This document shows positions 54,628 through 62,548 of a stretch of DNA of 64,000 nucleotides, piece after piece. The notes beneath the pieces are model-generated. The model searched no databases. It was not told the DNA's origin and saw only the letters and a program-made list of their open reading frames with translations. The stretch comes from JACVRW01 sp963827065. GTDB lineage: Bacteria > Actinomycetota > Thermoleophilia > Solirubrobacterales > Thermoleophilaceae. The stretch is from contig CAWGZM010000008.1 of assembly GCA_963827065.1 (NCBI GenBank), positions 186,001-250,000 on the forward strand, in the 5' to 3' direction. The position numbers and the translations under genes were made by a program. The first letter of the stretch is position 1, and the number at the start of each line of letters is the position of its first letter.

Positions 54628-55533
54628 TTGAAGTTCGCCATGCACAACTGGATGCGCGCCGAGCCGATCGAGACCACCATCGAGCGGCTCAGCCGCTGCG
54701 GCTACGACGCCATCGAGATCTCCGGTGAGCCGGCCGTCTGGGACACCGACGAGGTGCGCGGCCTGCTCGAGAAGCACGGGATCGGCTGCTGGGGTGCCGT
54801 GACCCTGATGACCGGCGGCCGCGACCTGCTGCACGAGGACAGCTACGTCCGCCGCGGCTCGATCGACTACGTGAAGGACACGATGAGCCAGATCGCCGCG
54901 TGGGGCGGCGACATCATCACGGTCGTCCCCTCGACGGTCGGCAAGGTCGTCCCGATGGGCTCGCCCGAGGACGAGTGGGACTGGGCCGTGGAGGCGCTCA
55001 AGGAGTGCCAGGCCCACGGCGAGGAGGTCGGCGTGCGCATCGGCCTCGAGCCGCTCAACCGCTTCGAGACCTACTTCCTCAACCGCGCCGATCAGGCGCT
55101 CGCTCTCGCCGACGACGTCGGCGGCAACTGCGGCGTCTGCCTCGACATCTTCCACATGAACATCGAGGAGGCCGACTGGCCCCAGGCGATCCGGAGCGTC
55201 GGCGACAAGCTCGTCGACTTCCACGTGGCCGACAACAACCGCATGCCGTGCGGCCAGGGCGCGCTCGACTGGGAGAAGCTCATGCAGACCCTGGACGAGG
55301 TCGGCTATGACGGATGCGTGACGGTCGAGTTCGTGGCGACGGTCGACCGCAGCCGCATCTCGCAGCGCACGGAGATCACGGACGCGTCGGAGAGCGAGGG
55401 CACGCAGGGGATGGAGCAGTTCCTGCGCGACCACGGCACCGGCACGGTGCCGGCCGCGCTCTACGACCAGTACGTGCAGGACTCGATCGACCGGCTCAAG
55501 AAGGCGGCCGAGTCGGTGGGTCAAACCGTTTGA
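54628..55533 (+). CDS. Sugar phosphate isomerase/epimerase (AP-endonuclease-2 family TIM barrel), first paralogue
   Basis: 301 residues, TTG start 54628 with AGGAGAGGAG upstream. KFAMHNWMRAEPIETTIERL, CGYDAIEISGEP, IGLEPLNRFETYFLN with its metal-binding Glu, VCLDIFHMNIEE (Asp, His), DFHVADNNRMPCGQGALDW (His) and CVTVEFVATVDR (Glu) outline the metal site of IolE/IolI/DTE-type isomerases. Substrate likely a ketose, inosose or 3-oxo-sugar. The stop overlaps the next TTG start (TTGA). Confidence 0.9.
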   Translation: MKFAMHNWMRAEPIETTIERLSRCGYDAIEISGEPAVWDTDEVRGLLEKHGIGCWGAVTLMTGGRDLLHEDSYVRRGSIDYVKDTMSQIAAWGGDIITVVPSTVGKVVPMGSPEDEWDWAVEALKECQAHGEEVGVRIGLEPLNRFETYFLNRADQALALADDVGGNCGVCLDIFHMNIEEADWPQAIRSVGDKLVDFHVADNNRMPCGQGALDWEKLMQTLDEVGYDGCVTVEFVATVDRSRISQRTEITDASESEGTQGMEQFLRDHGTGTVPAALYDQYVQDSIDRLKKAAESVGQTV

Positions 55534-56777
55534 GCGACACGCCGCGGATCGCGCTCATAGCGACCCTCGACACGAAGGGCGAGGAGATCGCGTACGTGCG
55601 CGAGCGCGTGCGCGCGTTCGGCGGAGAGGCCGTCGTGATCGATTCCGGGATCCTCGGCGAGCCGTCCGGATGCGTGCCGGACGTGTCGCGCGCGGAGGTC
55701 GCCGAGGCAGCCGGACACAAGCTGGAGGAGGTGCGCGGCGCGGGCTCGCGCGGCGCGGCGGTGGAGCAGATGCAGGTGGGAGTGCGAGCCGTGATCGACC
55801 GTCTCTGGGATGAGCGGGCGATCGACGGCGTGCTCTGCCTCGGCGGTGCCGAGGGGGCCCTCCTCGGCGCCGCCGCCGTCGCCGGCCTGCCGGTCGGGGT
55901 CCCGAAGCTGATCGTCTCGCCGAGCGCGTCGGGCCGGCGCCCGTTCGGGCCCTTCATGGGCGAGGGCGACACGCTCGTCATGCACTCGGTCACGGACATC
56001 CTCGGCCTCAACCCGATCTCGCGCTCGGTGTTCGACAACGCCGCCGCGGCGGTGGTCGGAATGGCGCGTGACGCCGGGCGGCCGGTCGCGGACCTCGGCG
56101 AGCGCTGCGTCGGGATCACGATGCTCGGCCACACGACGCCCGCGGTGATGCGGATGCTGCCGCAGCTCGAGGAGGCGGGGCACGCGCCCGTTGTCTTCCA
56201 CGCCAACGGCGTCGGCGGACCGGCGATGGAGCGGCTGATCGAGGCGGGGGCCATCTCGGGCGTCATCGACTTCACGTTGTCCGAGCTCGCCAACTCGATG
56301 CATGTGACCGGCATCCACGCCACCGGGCCGACGCGGCTGACGGTGGCGGGCAAGCACGGGCTGCCGCAGGTCGTGGTGCCCGGCTGCGTCGACTTCTTCA
56401 ACCAGGGCGCCCTCTCCGAGCTGCCCGAGCGCTACCGCGACCGCAAGCGCTACTTCCACAACCCGGTCGCGACGCTGGTCCGGCTCACCGCCCTCGAGGA
56501 GGCGGAGCTCGGCCGCGTCGTCGCGGACCGCCTCTCGGCCGCGCGCGGCCCGGTGCTGGTGCTGTGCCCCAACCGCGGCTTCTCGCTCGCCGACGTCGAG
56601 GGCGGCGACCTCTGGGACCCGGGCGCTGACCGCGCCTTCATCGACTCGCTGCGCGCGGCGCTACCGCCCTCGATCCCGTTCGAGGAGGTCGACGCGCACG
56701 TCGACGACCCCGACTTCGCCGACCTCACCGTCACCCGCTACCTGTCGCTCGTCAAGGAGACCGCCGATGTCGTCTGA
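55530..56777 (+). CDS. Tm-1-like (UPF0261) ATP-binding domain protein, second paralogue
   Basis: 415 residues from TTG 55530. IALIATLDTKGEEIAYVRER, GVLCLGGAEGALLGAAAVAG, GVPKLIVSPSASGRRPFGPF, GLNPISRSVFDNAAAAVVGM, GITMLGHTTPAVMRMLPQLE and FHANGVGGPAMERLIEAG align block by block with the paralogue at 46192-47409. This copy has no PEP-hydrolase-like partner beside it. It overlaps the upstream isomerase by 4 bases and the creatininase by 11. Confidence 0.9.
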   Translation: MSDTPRIALIATLDTKGEEIAYVRERVRAFGGEAVVIDSGILGEPSGCVPDVSRAEVAEAAGHKLEEVRGAGSRGAAVEQMQVGVRAVIDRLWDERAIDGVLCLGGAEGALLGAAAVAGLPVGVPKLIVSPSASGRRPFGPFMGEGDTLVMHSVTDILGLNPISRSVFDNAAAAVVGMARDAGRPVADLGERCVGITMLGHTTPAVMRMLPQLEEAGHAPVVFHANGVGGPAMERLIEAGAISGVIDFTLSELANSMHVTGIHATGPTRLTVAGKHGLPQVVVPGCVDFFNQGALSELPERYRDRKRYFHNPVATLVRLTALEEAELGRVVADRLSAARGPVLVLCPNRGFSLADVEGGDLWDPGADRAFIDSLRAALPPSIPFEEVDAHVDDPDFADLTVTRYLSLVKETADVV

Positions 56778-57645
56778 GAACGGCCAGTCAGGCCGCCCCG
56801 TCTCGCACTGCCTGCTCGACCTCGCCCCGCCCGACATCGAGTGGTTCCGGGAGCGCTCGGACATCGTGCTGATCCCGATCGGGTCCTGCGAGCAGCACGG
56901 CGCGCACCTGCCGCTCGGCACGGACACGATCACGGCGCTCGAGGTGTCGCGGCGGGCGGCCGAGAAGGCGGACGTGCCCTACGCGCCGCCCTTCTGGGCC
57001 GGCTACTCGCCCCAGCACATGCGCGAGCCCGAGAGCGGCGTGGGCACGATCACGCTGCGCGCCTCGACGCTGAACGAGGCGCTCTACGACATCTGCCGCT
57101 CGCTCATCCACCACGGCTGGAACAAGCTCATCTTCGTCAACGGGCACGGTTCGAACACGAAGGTGATCGACCCGCTGCTGCGGCGCGTGAAGTACGAGAC
57201 CGGCGCGATCGTCGGCCTCTACAAGCCCTACGCGGAGCGTTACATCGGCATGCTCGAGGGGCTGCTCGAGAACCCGCCCGACGAGACGCCGGGCTGGCAC
57301 GCGTCCGAGCTCGAGACCTCGCAGGTGCTCGCCCACAACAGCGAGCTCGTCCACATGGAGCGGGCCGCCGAGGACCGCGCGCAGGTGCCGAAGTGGCTGC
57401 CCCAGTCCTTCATCAAGCAGGACGGCGCGCCCGACGTGGCGTTCCAGGGCTACCAGTACTTCGTCTTCCCGATGGACCACAACGAGTTCTCGCGCACGGG
57501 CGTGATCGGCAACCCGATGACAGCCACTGCCGAGAAGGGCGAGGAGGCGCTCGAGCGCTTTGCCGACCACCTCGTCGCGGCCATCGACGAGTTCCGCCCG
57601 CTCACCACCGAGATCAAGCGACGGGAGTTCGAGGACCGCGTTTGA
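56767..57645 (+). CDS. Creatininase-family amidohydrolase
   Basis: 292 residues. IPIGSCEQHGAHLPLGTDT gives Glu, His and Asp metal ligands, LIFVNGHGSNTKV adds the conserved His, and WHASELETSQVL the later Glu. Family members open cyclic amides or act as peptidases (creatininase, MftE, formamide deformylases). Its place in a sugar-type operon suggests hydrolysis of an amide, lactam or lactone in the pathway. The start lies inside the Tm1-like gene; the stop overlaps the DeoR TTG start. Confidence 0.9.
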   Translation: MSSENGQSGRPVSHCLLDLAPPDIEWFRERSDIVLIPIGSCEQHGAHLPLGTDTITALEVSRRAAEKADVPYAPPFWAGYSPQHMREPESGVGTITLRASTLNEALYDICRSLIHHGWNKLIFVNGHGSNTKVIDPLLRRVKYETGAIVGLYKPYAERYIGMLEGLLENPPDETPGWHASELETSQVLAHNSELVHMERAAEDRAQVPKWLPQSFIKQDGAPDVAFQGYQYFVFPMDHNEFSRTGVIGNPMTATAEKGEEALERFADHLVAAIDEFRPLTTEIKRREFEDRV

Positions 57646-58448
57646 GCCCCTCGGTTCCACCCGCGTTGCGACGCTCGCAGATGCTCGAGCGGATCCGCCG
57701 GGAGGGCGGCGTGACCGTGACCGAGCTGGCCCGCGACCACGGCGTCTCGGCGGTGACCGTCCACCGCGACCTCGCCGAGCTCGCCTCCGAGGGGCTCGTC
57801 GAGCGCATCCACGGCGGCGCGCGCGCGGTCGACGGCAACGGCGCACAGCGGATCGAGACCGACTGGGACAAGCGCCTGCGCCAGAGCTGGGTCGCCAAGG
57901 AGGCGATGGCGGGGCGCGCGGCGAGCCTCGTGGCCGACAACGCGACGGTCTTCGTCGACGCGTCCTCGACCTGCCTCGCAGTGGCGCTCGCGCTCGCCGA
58001 CAGCGGCCTCGGCCCGCTCACGCTCGTCACGAACTCGCCGGCGATCGCCTTCGAGCTGTCCGCCGATCAGATCCACGTGGTCATGGTCCCGGGCGAGGTC
58101 GACCAGCACATGCGACTGATCGCGGGGCGCTGGGCGATCGAGTTCCTCAGCGGCATCAACATCGACATCGCCTTCCTGTCGGCGGCCGGCGTCACGCTCG
58201 AGCAGGGGCTCACCACCTCGCGGCGTCCGCTCGCCGACGTCGTCAACGCCGCCCGCGCGGTCGCCGGCCGCAGCGTGGCGCTGATGGACTCGTCCAAGTT
58301 CGGGCGCAGCTCGCTGCTCACCATCTGCCGGCCGGAGGAGCTCGACCTGCTGATCGTCGACGCGGGGCTGCCGCCCGAGGAGCTCGCGCGCTACCGCCGT
58401 GCCGGCGTCTCCATCGAGGTCGCCGCCGAACCCGTTCCCACCACCTGA
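57642..58448 (+). CDS. DeoR-family transcriptional regulator
   Basis: 268 residues from TTG 57642 (TTGA overlap); ATG 57681 is an alternative. The DeoR helix-turn-helix is MLERIRREGGVTVTELARDH with VSAVTVHRDLAELASEGLVE and RIHGGA. The sensor domain (80-260) is of the sugar-phosphate-binding ISOCOT type: VDASSTCLAVALALA, LVTNSPAIAFEL, AFLSAAGVTLEQGLTT and LMDSSKFGRSSLLTI. It probably senses a phosphorylated pathway intermediate and represses one or both arms of the divergent locus. Confidence 0.9.
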   Translation: MSPSVPPALRRSQMLERIRREGGVTVTELARDHGVSAVTVHRDLAELASEGLVERIHGGARAVDGNGAQRIETDWDKRLRQSWVAKEAMAGRAASLVADNATVFVDASSTCLAVALALADSGLGPLTLVTNSPAIAFELSADQIHVVMVPGEVDQHMRLIAGRWAIEFLSGINIDIAFLSAAGVTLEQGLTTSRRPLADVVNAARAVAGRSVALMDSSKFGRSSLLTICRPEELDLLIVDAGLPPEELARYRRAGVSIEVAAEPVPTT

Positions 58449-58462
58449 GGAGAGGAGATCCA

Positions 58463-59464
58463 ATGGCAAGACCAGTCACCCTGTTCACCGGCCAGTGGGC
58501 GGACCTGCCGCTCGAGGAGCTTGCGGCCAAATGCGGCGAGTGGGGCTTCGACGGCCTCGAGCTCGCCTGCTGGGGCGACCACTTCGAAGTGGACGAGGCG
58601 CTTCGCGACGACGGCTACTGCCGCTCGAAGCGGGAGCTGCTCGAGCGCCACGGGCTCGACTGCTGGGCGATCGGCGCTCATCTCGTCGGCCAGGCCGTCT
58701 GCGACCCGATCGACTCGCGTCATCAGGGCGTGCTGCCCGAGGACGTCTGGGGCGACGGCGACCCGGAGGGCGTCAGGCAGCGCGCCGCCGAGAAGATGAA
58801 GGACACGGCACGGGCCGCCGCGCGGCTCGGAGTCAGCGTGGTCACCGGCTTCACCGGCTCGCCCGTCTGGCACATGCTCTACTCGTTCCCGCCCAACGAC
58901 TGGGCCGACATCGCGCGCGGCTACGAGGACTTCGCCGAACGCTGGAACCCGATCATCGACGTGTTCGATCAGGAGGGCGTGCGCTTCGCGCTCGAGGTGC
59001 ATCCCACCGAGATCGCCTACGACTTCCCGACGACGCAGAAGACGCTCGAGGCGATCGGCCACCGCGAGGGCTTCGGCATCAACTTCGACCCGTCGCACTT
59101 CGAGCACCAGTTCCTCAACTCAGCCGAGTTCGTCGGCGAGTTCGCCGAGCGCATCTACCACGTGCACGTCAAGGATTCGAAGAAGCGGCTGAACGGTCGC
59201 CGCTCGATCCTCGGCTCCCACATCGACTTCGGCGAGCCCGAGCGCGGCTGGACGTTCGTGTCACCGGGCCACGGCGACGTGGACTTCGAGGACCTGTTCC
59301 GCCAGCTCAACCGGATCGGCTACGAGGGTCCGCTCTCGATCGAGTGGGAGGACTCGGGCATGGACCGCGACTGGGGCGCGCCCGACGCGCTCGCGTTCGT
59401 GCGCCGCACCGACTTCGCGCCGTCCTCGGTGGCCTTCGACGCCGCATTTGCGAGGGAAGGCTGA
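58463..59464 (+). CDS. Sugar phosphate isomerase/epimerase (TIM barrel), second paralogue
   Basis: 333 residues from ATG 58463 with GAGGAGAGGAG upstream. EWGFDGLELACWGDHFEVDE, FALEVHPTEIAYDF, GINFDPSHFEHQF, HVHVKDSKKRLNGRRSILGS and LSIEWEDSGMDRDWGA supply the expected Glu-Asp-His-Glu metal site. It is only distantly similar to the copy at 54628. Large members of this type commonly act with Gfo/Idh/MocA dehydrogenases on inositols, 3-oxo-glycosides or levoglucosan-like sugars. The stop overlaps the next ATG. Confidence 0.9.
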   Translation: MARPVTLFTGQWADLPLEELAAKCGEWGFDGLELACWGDHFEVDEALRDDGYCRSKRELLERHGLDCWAIGAHLVGQAVCDPIDSRHQGVLPEDVWGDGDPEGVRQRAAEKMKDTARAAARLGVSVVTGFTGSPVWHMLYSFPPNDWADIARGYEDFAERWNPIIDVFDQEGVRFALEVHPTEIAYDFPTTQKTLEAIGHREGFGINFDPSHFEHQFLNSAEFVGEFAERIYHVHVKDSKKRLNGRRSILGSHIDFGEPERGWTFVSPGHGDVDFEDLFRQLNRIGYEGPLSIEWEDSGMDRDWGAPDALAFVRRTDFAPSSVAFDAAFAREG

Positions 59465-60630
59465 TGGCCGAGGAGAAGGTCGGCTTCGTCACGATGGGCG
59501 CCGCCGGCGGCGGCGCCGACGTCGGCACGATCGGCGTCGGGATGCTCGGCTACGCGTTCATGGGCAAGGCCCATTCGAACGCGTACAAGACGCTCTCCTA
59601 CATGACCTGGCCGCCGCCGCTGATGCCGCAGCTCGTGTCGATCGCGGGCCGCGACGAGGAGGCCGTGAGCGAGGCGGCTGCCCGCTACGGCTTCGAGGGC
59701 TACGTGACCGACTGGCACGAGCTGATCGGCGACGAGCGCATCGGCCTGTTCGACAACTCGGGCCCGAACAACCTGCATACCGAGCCGTCGATCGCGGCCG
59801 CCGAGGCGGGCAAGCACGTGATCTGCGAGAAGCCGCTCGGCCGTGACGCCGCCGAGTCGTACGACGCCTGGCAGCGCGTGGCGGCCGCCGGCGTCAAGCA
59901 CATGTGCGCGTTCAACTACCGCTTCGTGCCGGCCGTGCGGCTGGCCCGCGAGATCATCGAGTCCGGCGACCTCGGCGAGATCACTCACTTCCGCGGCTCC
60001 TACCTGCAGGAGTGGGGGACGATCGACGACGAGGTCTGGCGCTTCGACAAGGCGCTCGCGGGCTCGGGAGCGCTCGGGGATCTCGGCGCGCACGTGATCG
60101 ACCTGGCGCGCTACCTCGTGGGCGAGATCGAGTCGGTGGCGGCCGCCACCGCGACCTTCAAGCCCGGGCGCGAGGTCGACGACGCGGTCGAGTCCGTCGT
60201 CTCCTTCGACAACGGTGCCGTCGGCACGATCGAGGCCACGCGCTTCGCCACCGGGCGCAAGAACGCCTTCAGATGGGAGATCAACGGCTCCAAGGGGTCG
60301 ATCGCCTTCGACCTGGAGCGCCTGAACGAGCTGCAGGTGCACATCGCCGGATCGACACCGGCGGAGTCGGCGCAGGGGTTCCGGAACGTGCTCGTCTCAG
60401 AGGCCGACCACCCGTTCTGGCAGCACTGGTGGCCGCACGGCCACATCATCGGCTGGGAGCACAGCTTCGTCCACGAGCTGCACCACCTGCTCACGGCGAT
60501 CCGCGACGACTCCGACGTGGCTCCCCACGGCGCGACGTTCGAGGACGGCTACCGCTGCGCCGAGGTGTGCGACGCGATCCTGCGCTCCGCGGAGGGCGGC
60601 AGTCGCGAGGAGGTCAGCTACCGCGACTGA
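59464..60630 (+). CDS. Gfo/Idh/MocA-family oxidoreductase
   Basis: 388 residues. The nucleotide motif is IGVGMLGYAFMGKAHSNAY (after a 20-residue Gly-rich lead), then VICEKPLGRDAAESYDAW with the conserved EKP, FNYRFVPAVRLAREIIESG and LGDLGAHVIDLARYLVGEI with the catalytic Asp/His region. NAD(P)-dependent oxidation of a sugar or inositol hydroxyl is expected. Last gene of the seven-gene rightward operon. Confidence 0.92.
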   Translation: MAEEKVGFVTMGAAGGGADVGTIGVGMLGYAFMGKAHSNAYKTLSYMTWPPPLMPQLVSIAGRDEEAVSEAAARYGFEGYVTDWHELIGDERIGLFDNSGPNNLHTEPSIAAAEAGKHVICEKPLGRDAAESYDAWQRVAAAGVKHMCAFNYRFVPAVRLAREIIESGDLGEITHFRGSYLQEWGTIDDEVWRFDKALAGSGALGDLGAHVIDLARYLVGEIESVAAATATFKPGREVDDAVESVVSFDNGAVGTIEATRFATGRKNAFRWEINGSKGSIAFDLERLNELQVHIAGSTPAESAQGFRNVLVSEADHPFWQHWWPHGHIIGWEHSFVHELHHLLTAIRDDSDVAPHGATFEDGYRCAEVCDAILRSAEGGSREEVSYRD

Positions 60631-60639
60631 GCGGGCGCC

Positions 60640-60996
60640 TCAGGCCTGGTGCTCGGTGCTGTCGGGGTACTCCTCGCCGCGCGCTTCGCGGTAGCGGCGG
60701 TCGAACAGCTCGAGCGCCCCGGTCACGTCAGACGGCCCCTCGACGTCGTGGCTGACCCTTTCCGACTCCGGGGTGGAATCGTCGGCCGGCTCAGCGTCTC
60801 CGTGCTCGACGAGCGCGTCGTGCTCCAAATGAGCGAACGGCAGCTCGACGAGGCCGCGGTCCGGAGCAAGTACGCCTAGCTCGACATCCCTGTATCGCAC
60901 GACCGCAGTGCCGTCGGGGCGCCCTTCGATGCGCACACCCGGCCACGTCTCGAGCTCGTTCGCAATCTCGGCTACGAGCTCGGGCGCGTGGGACAC
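60640..60996 (-). CDS. DUF5519 (luciferase-like domain) small protein
   Basis: 118 residues. ELVAEIANELETWPGVRIEG, VVRYRDVELGVLAPDRGLVE and LPFAHLEHDALVEHGDAEP match the family named luciferase domain/DUF5519, which has no proven luciferase activity. Asp/Glu-rich middle (HGDAEPADDSTPESER). It converges on the Gfo/Idh/MocA gene with 9 bases between. Confidence 0.8.
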   Translation of the reverse strand: MSHAPELVAEIANELETWPGVRIEGRPDGTAVVRYRDVELGVLAPDRGLVELPFAHLEHDALVEHGDAEPADDSTPESERVSHDVEGPSDVTGALELFDRRYREARGEEYPDSTEHQA

Positions 60997-61023
60997 GCGC
61001 CGATGGTATCCGCTTCCCCGCTA

Positions 61024-61269
61024 TCAGCACGGCCGTAACCGCGCGTCGTTGCGCCCGTAGACCGCGTGGCCTGAGGGGTCGGCCGCCGTTCCCGAGTCGC
61101 CGACCAGCGTGCAGAGGGCCTTCGCGATCTGCCGGCCGCGCCGGTCGCGGCGCAGGTCGGTCGTGAGGGCGATCAGGCGCAGGTGGCGGCGGAGCGCCTG
61201 CCCGGCGCGGTCCGCCGCGTTGGACGCCGGCGCGAGCGCCACCGAGGCGGCGAGAAGCGCGGCGATCAT
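61024..61269 (-). CDS. Small exported protein of unknown function
   Basis: 81 residues with a short signal peptide (MIAALLAASVALAPASNA). The rest is basic, with RQIAKALCTLVGDSGTAADP and HAVYGRNDARLRPC, so two Cys could form a disulfide. It begins 3 bases after the stop of the EEP-family gene on the same strand. No family recognised. Confidence 0.5.
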   Translation of the reverse strand: MIAALLAASVALAPASNAADRAGQALRRHLRLIALTTDLRRDRRGRQIAKALCTLVGDSGTAADPSGHAVYGRNDARLRPC

Positions 61270-61272
61270 CGG

Positions 61273-62064
61273 CTATGGGGTACCCGGGTCCGGCTCGAAG
61301 TCCGCCACGAGCGCGGAATGGTCGCTCAGGCCCGCGCGGCGCCAGTCGTGGGCGTACGCGCTGGCGACGGGACGCAGTCCGTGCACCAGGACGTGGTCGA
61401 GGCGCCAGCCGCCGCGATCCTGTGGGAAGCGCCAGCTCGCCTCCCGCTCGCCGTAGCCGTGCAGCGACCGGAACGCGTCGACCCAGCCCTGCTCGCGCAG
61501 GCCGTGGACGAGCGCCCGCTCGGCGCGATCCCAGCGCTCGCCACGCTCGGGGCGCAGGCGGCCTGCGCTGTCGTGCGCGAAGGTGAGCACGTTGCCGTCG
61601 GCGAGCTCGCGGCGCGGCGTGTTGAGGTCTCCGCACAGCACCCGTGGCGCGCCGGCCGGCGTCGCGGCCAGGTACGCGGCCACCGCCTCGTGGGTCCGCA
61701 CCTTCGCGAGCTCCGGCGCCGGCGAGATCGGCGAGTGTAGGTTGACGACCTCGACGTGCCGGAGGGCGCAGCACAGGAGCCGCTCGGGCCACGGCACCTG
61801 TGGCGGGACGAGCTCAGTCAGCGGCTCGCGCGCGGCGGTCAGCACCCCGAGCAGCCGCCGTCCGGCGGCCGGCCGCAAGCCCTCGCTCAGGGCCGTCTTG
61901 ACCGAAGCGAAGCCGGCTCGCTCGAGCTCGGCGTGCCACATGGGCAACGTCCGTGCCGTGACCTCCTGCAGCGCCACCACATCGGCCTCGACCGCCGCGA
62001 GCGCCGCGGCCTGCTCCGGCTGGCGGGTCACGCGACCGGCGACGTTCCAGGTGACGAGGCGCAA
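61273..62064 (-). CDS. Endonuclease/exonuclease/phosphatase (EEP) family protein
   Basis: 263 residues. LVTWNVAGRVTR (Asn), VVALQEVTARTLP (catalytic Glu), VVNLHSPISP, VLCGDLNTPRREL (Asp, Asn), DRGGWRLDHVLVHG (Asp-His) and the last AGLSDHSALVADF (Asp-His) are all intact. Members cleave nucleic acids or phosphoesters; this one resembles exonuclease III/sphingomyelinase-like hydrolases without further specificity. It lies 8 bases after the Nudix gene stop. Confidence 0.9.
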   Translation of the reverse strand: MRLVTWNVAGRVTRQPEQAAALAAVEADVVALQEVTARTLPMWHAELERAGFASVKTALSEGLRPAAGRRLLGVLTAAREPLTELVPPQVPWPERLLCCALRHVEVVNLHSPISPAPELAKVRTHEAVAAYLAATPAGAPRVLCGDLNTPRRELADGNVLTFAHDSAGRLRPERGERWDRAERALVHGLREQGWVDAFRSLHGYGEREASWRFPQDRGGWRLDHVLVHGLRPVASAYAHDWRRAGLSDHSALVADFEPDPGTP

Positions 62065-62072
62065 CGGCGAGC

Positions 62073-62543
62073 TCAGGAATCCAGGCCGAGCCGCTCTTCG
62101 AGCCCGTCGACGAAGGCGACCTGCGCGGGATTCAGCTTCTCACGCGCGACGTCGAGCGAGAACCAGCCGGCACGGTCGATCTCGGGGAAGCTGCGGAAGC
62201 TTCCGCTGCGAGGCGGCCACTCCATCGTGAAGGTGTTGCTCCGGACGGCGTCCGCGTCGAGGTCGCCCTCCGCGGCCCAGGCGATCACGCGCTTGCCGCT
62301 CTTCTGCGTGACGGTGCCGAGCTCGACCGGCTCGGCCGGGTCGAGCGCCGTGCCGGTTTCCTCCTCGAACTCGCGCAGCGCGCACGCGAGCGGCTCCTCG
62401 GTCTCGTCGTACTCACCCTTCGGGATCGACCAGACACCGGCGTCCTTGCGCGCCCAGAAGGGCCCGCCGGGGTGCACGAGGAGCACTTCGGGCGCGTCGC
62501 CCGACAGCCGGTACAGCAGGATGCCGGCGCTGCGCCGCGGCAA
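62073..62543 (-). CDS. Nudix hydrolase
   Basis: 156 residues from TTG 62543, 5 bases after the ROK stop. The Nudix box GEYDETEEPLACALREFEEE with TG after it is complete. RRSAGILLYRLSGDAPEVLL, HPGGPFWARKDAGVWSIPKG and WFSLDVAREKLNPAQVAFVD indicate the family of NTP-pyrophosphohydrolase-like Nudix proteins with DNA-repair-type C termini. No ATG/GTG candidate lies closer to the domain start. Confidence 0.87.
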   Translation of the reverse strand: MPRRSAGILLYRLSGDAPEVLLVHPGGPFWARKDAGVWSIPKGEYDETEEPLACALREFEEETGTALDPAEPVELGTVTQKSGKRVIAWAAEGDLDADAVRSNTFTMEWPPRSGSFRSFPEIDRAGWFSLDVAREKLNPAQVAFVDGLEERLGLDS

Positions 62544-62548
62544 CGCGC

